From: an uncultured Chloroflexota bacterium
GTDB taxonomy: Bacteria; Chloroflexota; UBA4733
Length of the DNA: 64,000 bases
Direction of reading: 5' to 3'
Assembly: GCA_937967325.1 (NCBI GenBank)
Contig: CALBSQ010000104.1
Location: 9,545 to 73,544 of the forward strand
Made by a program: the position numbers and the translations under genes
In this document: positions 52,427 through 61,322 of the stretch, one piece after another
Numbering within the stretch: position 1 is the first letter of the stretch
Layout: each line of letters starts with the position of its first letter
Notes under the pieces: model-generated
Database searches by the model: none
Told to the model about the DNA's origin: nothing
The model's input: the letters and a program-made list of their open reading frames with translations, nothing else

Positions 52427-53344
52427 GTGCCGGGGCCGAGCGATCGCCGGGCTGACTACGATCAGACGCTCAAGCGCCTGCTCGCCCGCGCCCACGACGG
52501 TATGCTGGCCTTGCTGCTGCCCGACGCCCGCTGGCTAGGGGAGCGCTCGCCGGAGCTGCCGGCGTCGCGGCGCCAGGCCGACCTGGTCTGGGAGGTGGCG
52601 CTAGCGGCCGTGGAACGGCTGCTGCTGCACGTGGAGCTGCAGACCAACCCTGACCCGGCAATCGGGGAGCGGCTGGCGGAGTACGCCCTGCGGCTCTGGC
52701 AGCGGGACCATCTGCCGGTGTATTCGGCGGTCGTCTACCTGCGGGAGGCTGGCCCGATCCCTGCCCCGCCGTTCGTGTTCGAGCGAGGTGACGGGACCGA
52801 AGCGCTGCGCTTCCGGTACGAGGTCGTCCGCTTGTGGGAGGAGCCGCCGGAGCGGGTGCTCGGGACGGCCGAGGTGGGGGCGTGGCCGCTGGCGGCGCTG
52901 ATGGCGGGGGCGACGGTGGAGACGGTCGTGACGGTGGCGGAACGCATCGCCCGGGCGCCATTGCCCCGCGGCGAGCGGGAGGAGTTGACCGGGCTGCTAG
53001 CGGTGCTGGCGGGGCTGCGCCTACCCCGTTCGGTGGTGGAACAGGCGCTGAGGAGGAACCCGATGATCCGTGACCTGCTGAGCGAATCCAGCATTGTGGA
53101 GCTGTGGCGGGAGGAGGGACTGGCCGAGGGCCTTGCCCAGGGTAAGGCCGAGGGCAAGGCCGAGGGCAAGGCCGAGGGCGAGCGGGAGATAGTGCGGACT
53201 ATCCTCGAGAGCCGGTTCGGGCAGTTGGAGGAGGCGGAGCTGGCGGTCCTGCTCGCGGCGACGGAGCCGGTCTTGCGCGATCTCGCCGCCCACATCGCGA
53301 CCGATTCGCGTGCAGAGGTCAGGGCGCGGCTGGGCTTGGCCTGA
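52427..53344 (+). CDS. Rpn/PD-(D/E)XK-type putative nuclease
   Basis: This 305-residue protein resembles the recombination-promoting nuclease/transposase-like PD-(D/E)XK group: ADYDQTLKRLLARAHDG at the start, the acidic residue in RQADLVWEV, the E-x-Q motif in LLLHVELQTNPDP, then RLAEYALRLWQRDH. The C-terminal part carries the short tandem repeat GKAEGKAEGKAEGE (a 12-nt repeat in DNA) and a helical tail. GTG 52427 follows GAGGGGACAGGC. It is convergent with the degraded ABC gene. Confidence 0.75.
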   Translation: MPGPSDRRADYDQTLKRLLARAHDGMLALLLPDARWLGERSPELPASRRQADLVWEVALAAVERLLLHVELQTNPDPAIGERLAEYALRLWQRDHLPVYSAVVYLREAGPIPAPPFVFERGDGTEALRFRYEVVRLWEEPPERVLGTAEVGAWPLAALMAGATVETVVTVAERIARAPLPRGEREELTGLLAVLAGLRLPRSVVEQALRRNPMIRDLLSESSIVELWREEGLAEGLAQGKAEGKAEGKAEGEREIVRTILESRFGQLEEAELAVLLAATEPVLRDLAAHIATDSRAEVRARLGLA

Positions 53345-53424
53345 GGATCCGTCGAGCCGGCTCCAACCGGGAGACGGTCGCCAGCCGGTATGGGCCGTCC
53401 CGGAGCGTTCGCACGCCTACGCAC

Positions 53425-54960
53425 TCAGGCCGTTGGCGGGTGCGAAGCGATAGATGATGCTGCCCGGTACCGACCGGCCTGTAGCTCGTACAGCGTGGCA
53501 TAGCGGCCGCCGGTTGCCAGAAGTTCGGCGTGCGTTCCCGCTTCAACGATGCGCCCATCCTCCAGGACGACAATCTGGTCGGCCATGCGCACGGTGGAGA
53601 AGCGGTGGCTGATCAACAAGGTCATCCGTGCCCGCTCAACAGACAGCGGCTCACCTGATCCCCCGGTAGCTGACGGCTGATGGCTGAGAACTGAGAGCTC
53701 GCGGAAACGTGAGTAGACATCGTGTTCCGCCTGAACGTCCAGTCCCTGGGGCAGCCCGCGGATGAGGTCTCCGGCGCCCGCCTTCGCCGCCGCCGCCAGC
53801 AGCCGCGAGGCGTCACCCAGCGCCGTCAGGTCACCCACGGCGACGTTCTCCCCCGCCGTGAGCTCGTCCAGGTCCATCTCGCGCAGGTCGATGCCGTCCA
53901 GCGTGACACGACCGGACGTCGGGTCGTAGAGGCGTAGCAGGAGCTTGACGATAGTGGTCTTGCCGGCCCCGTTGTGGCCGACCAGCGCGACACATTCCGC
54001 CGGCCCGATGCGGAAGGAGACGTCGCGTAGCACCGGCTCGGTCGCGCCGGGGTAGACGAAGGTCACGTGCTCGAAGGCGATACCCTCAACCGGCAGCCCC
54101 GCTGAGGGACGTGGCTGGACCGGCAGCGGTAGATCAACGGGCGCATCCAGGATGCGGAAGAGGCTGGGCAAGAAGCTGAGCGGCTCCGGCAGGCTGCTGA
54201 CCTGGCCGGACAGGCCCTGGATGCCCTGCTGGAGCAACATGGCGGCGCCGCCGTAGAGCACGAGGTCGCCGACCGTCCGGGTGCCGTCGACGATGCGCAG
54301 GACGAGATAGACGTACACCCCCGCGACGACGAGCGCGCCCAGTCCTCCCGTGAGCACCATCGAGCCGAGCAAGCGGCGACGAAGCCGCTCCAGCGTGCCG
54401 GCGGTACGCCAGTAAATCGCGTCGTAGCGCTCTCGGAAGAACGGAGCGAGGTCGTACAGGCGCACGTCCTTGGCCGGCTCAGGCGTCAGGACGCTGTCGC
54501 GCAGGTACTCCAGCCGGCGCGCCTCCGGCGTCTGCTCGTAGACGTAGCCGCAGGTGCGGTGGCCATACTCCCATTGCCGCAGCGCGTTGGGTACGGTCGC
54601 GAGCACCACGGCAACAGGCGCCAGCGGGTGCAGCCCGGACTGGATGGCGACGAAGCTGATGGCGCTCGTGGCGTCGACGACGACCTGGGCGCCGGCCGCC
54701 AGCAGGATCCAGGTCAGCAGCGGGAAGCGTCCGGCGAGCGGATCGCGCGTGGCCGCCAGCCCCAGGTCGAGCGCGGCGCGGTCGAGCACGTGCCGGGAGA
54801 GGAAGAGCTGCAAGGGTGGCTGGAGCGCCTGGACGGCGAGGAGCAGGAGGAGGCTCAGCAACAGCAACGGGCAGGCTCGCCAGGTCAGGCCGGCCGCGCG
54901 CCCAACCAGCCGTGCGCTCGCGGCCAGTCTCGCCCGCGCCTGTTTGGCCGGCGCGGTCAT
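53425..54960 (-). pseudogene. ABC exporter gene lacking three conserved segments (cassette 2)
   Basis: The 511-residue frame is uninterrupted but lacks parts every ABC exporter needs. After ATSAISFVAIQ the sequence jumps to GLHPLAPVAVVL, omitting a stretch of the membrane domain. DLDELTAGENVAVGDL lacks the Q-loop strand between DEL and LTAGEN. GLDVQAEHDVYSRFREL omits the LSGGQ signature and Walker B. Walker A (GHNGAGKTT) and the H-loop region (LISHRFSTVRMADQ) remain. A heptanucleotide repeat (53669-53696) is inserted near the last gap. It cannot hydrolyse ATP normally. ATG 54960 or 54987 could start it. Confidence 0.75.
53669..53696. repeat. Heptanucleotide repeat inside the degraded ABC gene
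   Basis: Four tandem seven-base units (GCTGACG, GCTGATG, GCTGAGA, ACTGAGA) begin with the same two units as the array before the second ABC gene at 34038. They encode part of an extra stretch (SVLSHQPSATGG) absent from normal ABC ATPases, so the repeat has inserted or expanded in the coding sequence without breaking the frame. Confidence 0.7.
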
Positions 54961-54987
54961 GGGTCTAGTGTTCTGATCAAACGACAT

Positions 54988-55110
54988 GTCGTTCGGAGCG
55001 CGGGCATCTTGCCCGCTCGGTTGCTGCCGTTCGAGGTGACGTTGCCAAGTTGAGACAAGCCCCTCGTGCTGACAATCCGGGGCGGGCAAGATGCCCGCGC
55101 TCCGAACGAC
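54988..55110. repeat. Perfect 29-nt inverted repeat with internal palindromes
   Basis: The arm at 54988-55016 is repeated exactly, inverted, at 55082-55110. Each arm contains the palindrome GCGGGCATCTTGCCCGC, a motif class common in REP-like repeats. The pair lies between the sigma gene end and the ABC gene start of cassette 2, where it could form a stable hairpin in the transcript and separate their expression. Confidence 0.8.
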
Positions 55111-55158
55111 GCTTCACTCCGCTCGCCGACCGTTGCCCGAAATGAGTCGCCGCCGAAG

Positions 55159-56214
55159 TCATTCATGGACGTGGAGCACCTGTAGTGTGTCGCGATGGCA
55201 GACGATCTCCAGCCGCGCCGGCTGGGCCACGTCCTCCAGCGTCGCCACCAACGCTGGCAAGCCCTCCGCCTCGACTTGACGCACGGGAAGGGAGCGGAGC
55301 CGGGGATGGCTTTGCCGGAAGCGCTGCCCGGCGGGAAGGGAAAGCACGAAACCGGTCAGCGTGAAGTCCCAGCGCCAGTCGCAGCCAATGCACTGGTAGC
55401 GATAACTCGGCTTGCCCCACCAGGAGAACTGATCGGAGTTGCGCTCGGCCAGCCGCGCCGGCCGGCGGCAGTGTGGGCAGCGCGGCGCCGTGCCGGGCGG
55501 GCGGACGATCCAAGCGCTGGCCCAGCCGAGCAAACGGGCGTAGGCTGCTCGAAAGCCCCTGGCGCCGCGGAACAACTCCGGCAGAGACGCGCTCGCCACA
55601 TTGGCGGGGGTAGCGGGGCAGCAGACCGGGCAACGCAGCTCCAGACTAGACCGGCCGTCGAGAAAATGCCCCAGCATGCGCCGCTGTCCGCACAGCGGGC
55701 ACCAGAGCCGCGTCCACTGCCAGTCGCCGTCGGGGCCGTCCACCAGGCCGTAGGCCAGCGCCGCTTGGCGCAGCTCGGTCGAGAGGACCCGCCGCATGGC
55801 CAACTTACCCCGCTGCAGCTTCATCGCCACGGCGCCCTCGCTCAATCCCAACCGGTTCGCCACCTCCGCTTGCGGCGATTCCTCGACGTAGCGGGCGATC
55901 AGCACGTGCCGGGTGAGCGGCGGCAGCAACGCCAGCGCCCGATCCAGCAACTGGCCCAGCTCATCGCGCTCCAGCTCGACTTCGAGGTCCACGTCGTCCG
56001 GTACCTCGTCGACCCAATTCAGGGTGGTGGCGTCGCCTAGTCCTCGTCCGGCACACCGTGCGACCTCCCGGCCGTGCCGGCGCCACCAGTTGGCGCAGAC
56101 GTTGCGGGCGATTCCCGACAGCCACTGCGCCTGCCGGTTGGGATCGCGCAGCTCGTGCCGGAGTTCGCGGAGCCAGCGCATACCGTGCCATGATTCAACG
56201 TGAGCGCGGTGCAT
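55159..56214 (-). pseudogene. ECF sigma factor with zinc-ribbon tail, N-terminally truncated (cassette 2)
   Basis: The frame from ATG 56214 (351 residues) matches the cassette 1 sigma from region 2.3 onward: WLSGIARNVCANWW, LLPPLTRHVLIARYVEES, ANRLGLSEGAVAMKLQRG. It also keeps the same zinc-ribbon tail (RLWCPLCGQRR, RCPVCC, RCPHCRR, YQCIGCDW) and final strands (ARLEIVCHRDTLQVLHVH). The part that binds core polymerase (regions 2.1-2.2, LTGDVDAVEDL in the paralogue) is missing; upstream sequence belongs to other gene remnants. It precedes the degraded ABC gene as in cassette 1. It is probably non-functional. Confidence 0.7.
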
Positions 56215-56329
56215 ACCTTCGCCGCGCCAGAAGCCCGACAACGCCCACGCCGCCGAGTAGCGCAAGCAGCAGCGACCACGGTATCTGGCCGCGCGCCGTT
56301 CCACCGTCACCAGCGTTCGGAAGCTGCGC
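56195..56329 (-). pseudogene. C-terminal remnant of a surface-anchored protein
   Basis: This frame ends with LPNAGDGG, a hydrophobic segment (IPWSLLLALLGGVGVVGLLA) and a basic tail RRRYAPRSR. The order is that of sortase-type or membrane-anchored cell-surface proteins. Only about 44 codons are recognisable and no start is evident. It overlaps the start of the truncated sigma gene by 20 nt, so two rearranged fragments are joined here. Confidence 0.5.
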
Positions 56330-56342
56330 AGGGAGGCCACGG

Positions 56343-56438
56343 AGCGTACTGCGAAGGACGACGCAGATCTCTCGCCGCGAGGACGGCGCCTGGAAGCTCA
56401 TCCACGGGCACGGCGATCAGGTGGTGGAGAAGACTTAA
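56343..56438 (+). pseudogene. 3' remnant of an NTF2/DUF4440-like gene
   Basis: About 31 codons ending at TAA 56436-56438 read ISRREDGAWKLIHGHGD followed by QVVEKT. This is the typical last strand of DUF4440-type proteins (compare GRWVIAGLHLS in the gene at 45154). The rest of the gene is absent. It lies on the opposite strand to the surface-protein remnant and overlaps it closely. Confidence 0.5.
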
Positions 56439-56477
56439 TCGCGCCCGAAGGCGATGAGGCGGCGGGCGGGTGGCGCA

Positions 56478-57275
56478 TCATCGCACCGGTGGGAACGGCC
56501 CGATTCGCGAGATGAAGCGCAGGCTCTCCAGCGCTTTCTGCTGGTTGACCGTCAGCATATTGCCAGGCGCCAGAATACGATAGACGACTCCCTGATGCAC
56601 CAGGATGATCTCGGCAACCGGGCCGATGCTGGGCAGCCCATGCAGGAGCACCCCCTGCTCGCCGCCATAGCTGACCGCGCGGCGGGTAACGGCCGCGGGG
56701 TTGGCGCTGGTCTGCACCTCCTGGTCGGCAACGGCAGCCACCGCTTGCGCGTCGTTCGTCTCGCTCGTCGTGCCGAGCGAGCGGACGATCAGGCGCTCGT
56801 CGGCGTTGACCTGTCCCGCAGCCGGGAGTCGCCACAGCACCAGCTCGCCGGGCGGGTAGTTACTTGCTGGGGCCTGTTCCCAGCCGACGGGGATTGTCAC
56901 CGCGATCCCCAGCGCGGTGTTGCAGGCGGTCCCGGCGGGACACGCGCCGGGCCTGCTCGGGACCACCAGAGGCGTCGAAGGGCTGGTCGGTGGGACCACG
57001 CCGCCGAAGCTCGGTGGCGCCATGGGCAGTCCGTCCGGATTGGGCTCCCAGGAGAAGCGCCGGCTATTGAGTCGGTACTCCAGGCCATAGGGGCCGACCA
57101 CCCAGGCGCGATAGCCGTCGGTGAAGGCCGTGTGGTTATCGGCCTTGCGCCAGACCAGCAAACCATTGGTGGTTCGCTGCAAGGCGTCGCCGTTGCTCGG
57201 ATTGTGCTGCTCATCCACCAGGCAACCACCGACAATGCTAGGGATGAGGTCGTGCAGCACCTTGAAGCCAAGCAC
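56478..57275 (-). CDS. Unassigned protein, probably N-terminally truncated
   Basis: This 265-residue frame has an N-terminal module (VLHDLIPSIVGGCLVDEQHN, NGLLVWRKADNHTAFTDGYR, WVVGPYGLEYRLNSRRF), a proline-rich linker and a C-terminal beta domain with ALGIAVTIPVGWEQ and GVVYRILAPGN. The first module resembles those of secreted Chloroflexota proteins, but no signal peptide precedes it. The frame starts abruptly at GTG 57275, next to another gene remnant. An exported protein that lost its leader is likely. Confidence 0.5.
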   Translation of the reverse strand: MLGFKVLHDLIPSIVGGCLVDEQHNPSNGDALQRTTNGLLVWRKADNHTAFTDGYRAWVVGPYGLEYRLNSRRFSWEPNPDGLPMAPPSFGGVVPPTSPSTPLVVPSRPGACPAGTACNTALGIAVTIPVGWEQAPASNYPPGELVLWRLPAAGQVNADERLIVRSLGTTSETNDAQAVAAVADQEVQTSANPAAVTRRAVSYGGEQGVLLHGLPSIGPVAEIILVHQGVVYRILAPGNMLTVNQQKALESLRFISRIGPFPPVR

Positions 57276-57294
57276 ATACCGGCAATCGGCCGCC

Positions 57295-57426
57295 AGGGCC
57301 CACGACGACGTGGCGACGTTGCGGCGCGAGCTGGTGATGTACGGCTTCCTGGAGCGCGAGCGCGGCGTCTACCGCGTGGCCGAGCGCCTGCCCGACTTTA
57401 GCCGCAATGTAGCACAGGAGTTGTGA
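57295..57426 (+). pseudogene. 3' remnant of a DUF2087 protein
   Basis: About 43 codons ending in TGA at 57424-57426 read HDDVATLRRELVMYGFLERE followed by GVYRV. This is the characteristic C-terminal part of DUF2087 domains, often attached to ArsR-type helix-turn-helix proteins. The N-terminal part is missing. It lies directly against the truncated protein at 57275 on the other strand, which marks a rearrangement junction. Confidence 0.55.
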
Positions 57427-57753
57427 CGCCTCGCACTCAGGCGATTCAAGATCGAAGGGAGGGATCGACCACAGGAAGAGGAGAGCCACGGTTTCCCAAC
57501 CGGGTGATCTCCAGGCAATAGAACCTGCCACACCCGGGTGGAATGGCCATGCATGTGCCGTGTTGACTCCCCAGGTAGCGCCAATCGCGACGGATCCAGT
57601 GGCGCGCTTCATTCGCCGGGGCCGGCTGATCGCGTTTCCGGCAAAGCGAAAGAACCGTCGGGCGCCGTCCCGCGAGCACTGCCACACTTGACACGGCCTG
57701 GCCACCATGTTATCCAATTACATTATAGAAGGAACGTATTATGGAAATACAGA
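57427..57753. other. Intergenic region with promoter for the ArsR-ABC operon
   Basis: About 330 nt upstream of the ArsR-like gene carry no recognised gene. Its last 60 nt are the most AT-rich stretch nearby (CCAATTACATTATAGAAGG), as expected for a promoter and leader. A candidate promoter is listed at 57688-57716. Confidence 0.4.
57688..57716 (+). promoter_or_regulatory. Candidate sigma-70 promoter
   Basis: TTGACA at 57688-57693 matches the -35 consensus exactly, and TATCCA at 57711-57716 after a 17-nt spacer matches the -10 in four of six positions. It lies 38 nt before the ATG of the ArsR-like regulator and would drive the regulator-ABC operon. Self-regulation by the ArsR-like product is likely but not shown. 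Confidence 0.5.
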
Positions 57754-58314
57754 ATGATGGACGACATCCACGCTGAACTGGCCGACCTTCGCGCCCGCGT
57801 CGAGCGGCTGGAGCAGCGGGCCAAGGCGTACAAGGAGGGCGAGCACCCGCTGGCCGAACGGGTCGAGGCCAAGTTCGAGCAGGCATCGGAGGAAGCGCGG
57901 CGTTTCCCCATCGGGGAGGTACGAGCATTGTCCTACTTCCGCTTCTCCCGTCCTGGCGACGACGAGTACGGGCGGTTGCTCGACGAAAAAACCATCGGCT
58001 TGGACGCGCTGCTCGCCCTCTCCTCCGACGAGGCGGCCCACAGCATGGCGGGGATGGCGCACCCGATCCGGCTCGAAATCTACAAGGCGCTGCTCACCGG
58101 CAGCAAGGACTCCGCCTCATTGTTGGAGGCGGCGGGGCTGAACACGACCGGCCAGCTCTACCACCACCTGCGCGAGATGGAGGAGGTGGGGCTGGTCGTG
58201 CGCTATGGCCGCAATCGCTGGGGACAGGCCAACCTGCAGGCCTTCGCGCTGGCGCTGGTGGCCGCGCAGCAGCTCATGCGCTGGCGCGGCGAGGGAAGGG
58301 AAGGACGCGGATGA
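57754..58314 (+). CDS. ArsR-like winged-helix regulator with coiled-coil N-terminus
   Basis: This 186-residue protein has an N-terminal coiled coil (ELADLRARVERLEQRAKAYK) and a C-terminal winged helix (GMAHPIRLEIYKALLTGSKD, LLEAAGLNTTGQLYHHLREM). The segment between them may bind a ligand. Its stop overlaps the ABC ATPase start by 4 nt, so it is the first gene of a three-gene operon and probably controls the transporter. ATG 57754 is used; the next codon is also ATG. Confidence 0.8.
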   Translation: MMDDIHAELADLRARVERLEQRAKAYKEGEHPLAERVEAKFEQASEEARRFPIGEVRALSYFRFSRPGDDEYGRLLDEKTIGLDALLALSSDEAAHSMAGMAHPIRLEIYKALLTGSKDSASLLEAAGLNTTGQLYHHLREMEEVGLVVRYGRNRWGQANLQAFALALVAAQQLMRWRGEGREGRG

Positions 58315-59411
58315 TGAATTGGGCGGTGGAAGCCGAGGAGCTGACCCGGGTCTTTCGGAAATCGATCGTCTGGGGCCACAGCATGCACGTCTCCGATCAT
58401 CCCGGCATGCTGTTGCTCAACCTCTACTACCGCCTGAACGGGCAGCTGCGCCCACTGGAGCGGAGAGCCATCGACGGCATCAGCTTCCGGGTGCCGGAGG
58501 GCGCCTTCGTCGGTCTGCTCGGTCCCAACGGCAGCGGCAAGTCGACCCTGCTCAAGATGATCGCCGGGCTGGTGGCGCCATCGTCCGGCCGGCTGCGCGT
58601 GTTGGGCGTTGACGCCAGCACCGAGCCCAAGGCGGCGCCGGCGCGGACCAACTTCATCCCCGGCGTCCTCACCGGCGGGGCCTGGGTGGACCCCAGCCTG
58701 ACGCCGCGACGCAACCTGCGCTTCGTGGCCGACCTGTTCGGACTGCGCCCGAACGACGCCGAGATCGACCGCGTCCTGGCCTGGCTAGGTATGGACGAGT
58801 GGGCGGACAGCCGCGTCGGCACGCTCTCCTCCGGCACCACGGCCAAGCTGCAGCTGGCCTTCGGGCTGATGCGCCAGGCGCCCATCTACCTGCTGGACGA
58901 GCCGACGGAAGGCGTCGCCCCCGAAGTGGTGGCCGAGATCCGTCGAGTCCTGACGCAGCTCAATCGAGAGGCCGGCGCCACCATCATCTACGCTACCCAC
59001 CACGTGCTGGAGGCGCAAGACCTCTTTACCCACGTGGCCATCCTGGCGCGCGGCCAGTTGGCAGCCTTCGGGACACCCCACGACCTCACCGCCGAGCTGG
59101 GCACAGTCGAAGGTGTGCAGATCGAGCTGAGCGACTGGCAAGCGGCAACTCAAGCGACGATCGCCGCCCTGCCCCATGTGCAGGACCTCGACACCACGAC
59201 CGACGAGGCGGCCGGGCGCTGCGACCTGCGCTTCCTGACGCCGGATAGCCGGCAGACGCTGCCGGCCGTTATCGACGCGCTGGCGCAGCGCGGCTGCCGC
59301 GTCCGCCACGTCGACGTCAGTCGGCCCACCCTGGAGGAGGTCTACCTGCGCGCCGTTCGCGGCCGCGCGTCGGAGCGTGGCCCGACCTTCGAGGGGGTCA
59401 CGCTCCCATAA
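58311..59411 (+). CDS. ABC-2 type transporter ATPase
   Basis: This 366-residue ATPase has Walker A LGPNGSGKSTLLK near residue 73, signature LSSGTTAK near 167, Walker B IYLLDEPTEGV near 195 and H-loop YATHH. The C-terminal 90 residues form the regulatory domain of ABC-2 ATPases. It overlaps the regulator gene by ATGA and is followed after 190 nt of repeat sequence by its permease. With one ATPase and one permease it would work as a dimer of each, exporting polysaccharide, drug or lipid. Confidence 0.9.
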   Translation: MMNWAVEAEELTRVFRKSIVWGHSMHVSDHPGMLLLNLYYRLNGQLRPLERRAIDGISFRVPEGAFVGLLGPNGSGKSTLLKMIAGLVAPSSGRLRVLGVDASTEPKAAPARTNFIPGVLTGGAWVDPSLTPRRNLRFVADLFGLRPNDAEIDRVLAWLGMDEWADSRVGTLSSGTTAKLQLAFGLMRQAPIYLLDEPTEGVAPEVVAEIRRVLTQLNREAGATIIYATHHVLEAQDLFTHVAILARGQLAAFGTPHDLTAELGTVEGVQIELSDWQAATQATIAALPHVQDLDTTTDEAAGRCDLRFLTPDSRQTLPAVIDALAQRGCRVRHVDVSRPTLEEVYLRAVRGRASERGPTFEGVTLP

Positions 59412-59440
59412 GTGGCTCTTTTGGCGAAATCGGCTGGCAG

Positions 59441-59566
59441 CGGGCCCTCACCCCCGGCCCCTCTCCCGCATGGCGGGCGAGGGGAGCCGGGCCGTCCGTC
59501 GCGGCCTTTCCCCCGCTTGCGGGGGAGAACGCCCAGAGGGCGCCCGAAAGCCGGAGTGAGGGCCCG
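59441..59566. repeat. Nested GC-rich hairpin repeat
   Basis: CGGGCCCTCAC at 59441-59451 pairs with GTGAGGGCCCG at 59556-59566. Between them are further hairpins (CCCCTC...GAGGGG near 59458-59483 and CCCCCGC...GCGGGGG near 59513-59525). The composition matches the repeat class at 13783 and 60870. It lies between the ATPase and permease genes of one operon and could reduce expression of the permease. Confidence 0.65.
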
Positions 59567-59602
59567 TTCCCGGCATTCGCCTCCCTGGAAAGGAGCTTCC
59601 CG

Positions 59603-60550
59603 ATGAACATGGTTAGCGCAACCTCCCGCCCAGCAGCCAGCGTAGCCACGTTCACGGCGGCCGTGCAGGCGCAGGCGCGGCTGTTCTGGGTGCTGTTCCG
59701 GCGGGACCTGTTCACCCAGTACGCCTGGCTGGGCTGGGCGCTGCCCTTCGAGGGCCTCAATCTGGTCGCCGGCCTGGCCACCTGGCTCTTCTACGCGCGG
59801 GCCTTCGGCAATCAGGCGCCCTTCCTCCAGGCCTACGGCGGCGACGTCGTCGCCTACCTCATCCTGGGCGTCGCCGTAACGCCGCTGCTGCTGCAGACCA
59901 TGCGCCAGTTCTATAATCAGGTGAAGTCGCTCTACACCGGCTCCTGGTCGTCCGGCGGCGTGCGGCTTTCCATGGCCGAGTACCTGCTGATGGCCAAGAT
60001 CCCCCTCTGGACCTACCTTTCCGCCCAGCTGTTCTGGGGCTACGTGCGCCAGTTCCTCTTCCTCGGCGTCTACCTCGTCGCCGGCTGGGTCTGGTTCGGC
60101 TTCCACCCGCACCCCGGCGCTCGCTACGATCTGGCGCTTCTAGCCCTCCTGCTGGGGCTGCTGGCCGCCGCCGGCATCGGCCTCATCTCGGCCAGCATGG
60201 TCTGGCTGATGAACGCCTGGCACGACACCGAGCCGGTCCACTGGCTGATCGGTGTGCTGGTACCGCTCGTCTCCGGCTCCTACTTCCCACCGGCCATCCT
60301 GCCCGGCTGGCTGCAGGTCGTCTCCGCCTGGCTGCCGCAGACCTACGCCCTCGACGCCATCCGGCGCAGCGTGCTAGGCACGGCGGGCGCCGCGCTCACC
60401 CACGATCTGGCCACGCTTGCCCTGTTCGCCCTGCTCCTGCCGGCCGCCGGGGCGCTCCTATTCCGCCGCTCGCGGCAGGTCGGGCGGCGACGCGCGGCAC
60501 TTCAGGAGCGGAACAGTCGGCGTGTGTCATCATGGACTACCCACCTATGA
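59603..60550 (+). CDS. ABC-2 type permease
   Basis: This 315-residue membrane protein has six predicted segments and the ABC-2 features: an amphipathic N-terminal helix (LFWVLFRRDLFTQYAW), VAYLILGVAVTPLL, a reentrant-like VPLVSGSYFPPAILPGWLQ and WLPQTYALDAIRRSVLG near the end. It is the partner of the ATPase at 58311. GGAAAGGAGCTTCCCG precedes ATG 59603, a strong ribosome-binding site. The C-terminal tail is basic. Confidence 0.88.
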   Translation: MNMVSATSRPAASVATFTAAVQAQARLFWVLFRRDLFTQYAWLGWALPFEGLNLVAGLATWLFYARAFGNQAPFLQAYGGDVVAYLILGVAVTPLLLQTMRQFYNQVKSLYTGSWSSGGVRLSMAEYLLMAKIPLWTYLSAQLFWGYVRQFLFLGVYLVAGWVWFGFHPHPGARYDLALLALLLGLLAAAGIGLISASMVWLMNAWHDTEPVHWLIGVLVPLVSGSYFPPAILPGWLQVVSAWLPQTYALDAIRRSVLGTAGAALTHDLATLALFALLLPAAGALLFRRSRQVGRRRAALQERNSRRVSSWTTHL

Positions 60551-60566
60551 GAGGAGACGTCCAACC

Positions 60567-60857
60567 ATGCCCGATGGCGAGACCGACGAGCGCGACCTGT
60601 GGGACGAGCCGAGCGCGGAGCAGCGCCGCGCCCTGGAGTTCGAGCACACGGCAGAGATCGGCGAGCTGCTGGCCAGCCACTACGATCCGACGTGGGGTGA
60701 CCTCGGCCACTCCAGGCATAGCATCGACCTGCCCGCTGCCAAGCTGGCGCACCGCGTCCACGAGTACGCGGACATCGCCACCGGCCGCAAGCGCCTCTTC
60801 AGCGACCGGACAGGGCCCTTCGGCGACCACATCCGCCTTTGGGCGTGGTGGGACTGA
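60567..60857 (+). CDS. Small acidic/aromatic protein, function unknown
   Basis: This 96-residue soluble protein (DLWDEPSAEQRRALEFEHTA, ASHYDPTWGDLGHS, FGDHIRLWAWWD) has no recognised domain. The start ATG 60567 follows GAGAGGAGACGTCCAACC, only 16 nt after the permease stop, so it may be the last gene of the ABC operon. Two hairpins follow its stop, as a terminator would. Confidence 0.55.
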   Translation: MPDGETDERDLWDEPSAEQRRALEFEHTAEIGELLASHYDPTWGDLGHSRHSIDLPAAKLAHRVHEYADIATGRKRLFSDRTGPFGDHIRLWAWWD

Positions 60858-60869
60858 GGCCGGTCGCGG

Positions 60870-60933
60870 CCCCTCACCCGCTTGCGGGCGAGGGGAGAAC
60901 CTCTCTCCAACCTCTCCCCTACGAAGGGAGAGG
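60870..60933. terminator. Tandem GC-rich hairpins after the ABC operon
   Basis: CCCCTCACCCGC...GCGGGCGAGGGG at 60870-60895 and CCTCTCCC...GGGAGAGG at 60911-60933 form two stable hairpins directly after the stop at 60857. No T-run follows, so this would be a weak intrinsic terminator or simply a dispersed repeat of the CCCCTC class. Confidence 0.5.
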
Positions 60934-60987
60934 CGGACCCGTCGTGGCTGTGGGCTCGGTTTTGCTCCCGTGGACCTGGCCTCCAGG

Positions 60988-61040
60988 AGTCCGCGGAGGC
61001 GGACTTCGCATGTGGTAGCCCGCGAATTTATTCGCCGAGC
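60988..61040. repeat. Two-hairpin repeat of the AGTCCGC...GCGAA type
   Basis: AGTCCGC-GGAG-GCGGACT at 60988-61005 forms a perfect 7-bp stem, and GCGAA-TTTA-TTCGC follows near 61022-61035. Part of the first hairpin also occurs near 37088-37110. The unit sits at the 5' boundary of the truncated gene that follows, so it may have replaced that gene's start. Confidence 0.55.
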
Positions 61041-61109
61041 GATGTCGCGCTTGCCGCGAAGCTGGATCTCGCGGAGTTACGGGCAGTTTCCCCCGGCTAT
61101 CGCTTCGCG

Positions 61110-61322
61110 ATGCTGGCGGGCCCGATGGGCTGGCCTGCTTCCCGGATCGTGTTGGACATGTTTGCCCTCGCCGATGCCGAATGGGAGCAGCGCTTCGCCG
61201 CGGGCGCGCTGAGTGGTACTGTTGATGTTGAGCAGGCAAATGCCGGGCATCTCCACGACGTTTGGCGGGAGGTAGCCCCGCTGCTAGGTTTGATGTACTC
61301 CCGGGAACGGTTGCCGTTGTGA
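61110..61322 (+). pseudogene. Gene remnant lacking its 5' end
   Basis: Coding similarity to a small helical protein is visible from about 61041 (LAAKLDLAELRAVSPGYRFA) through GPMGWPASRIVLDMFALADA to VAPLLGLM. The frame has no start before ATG 61110, which lies inside the conserved part, and the upstream sequence is a repeat. It overlaps the next gene by GTGA. The family is not identified. Confidence 0.45.
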
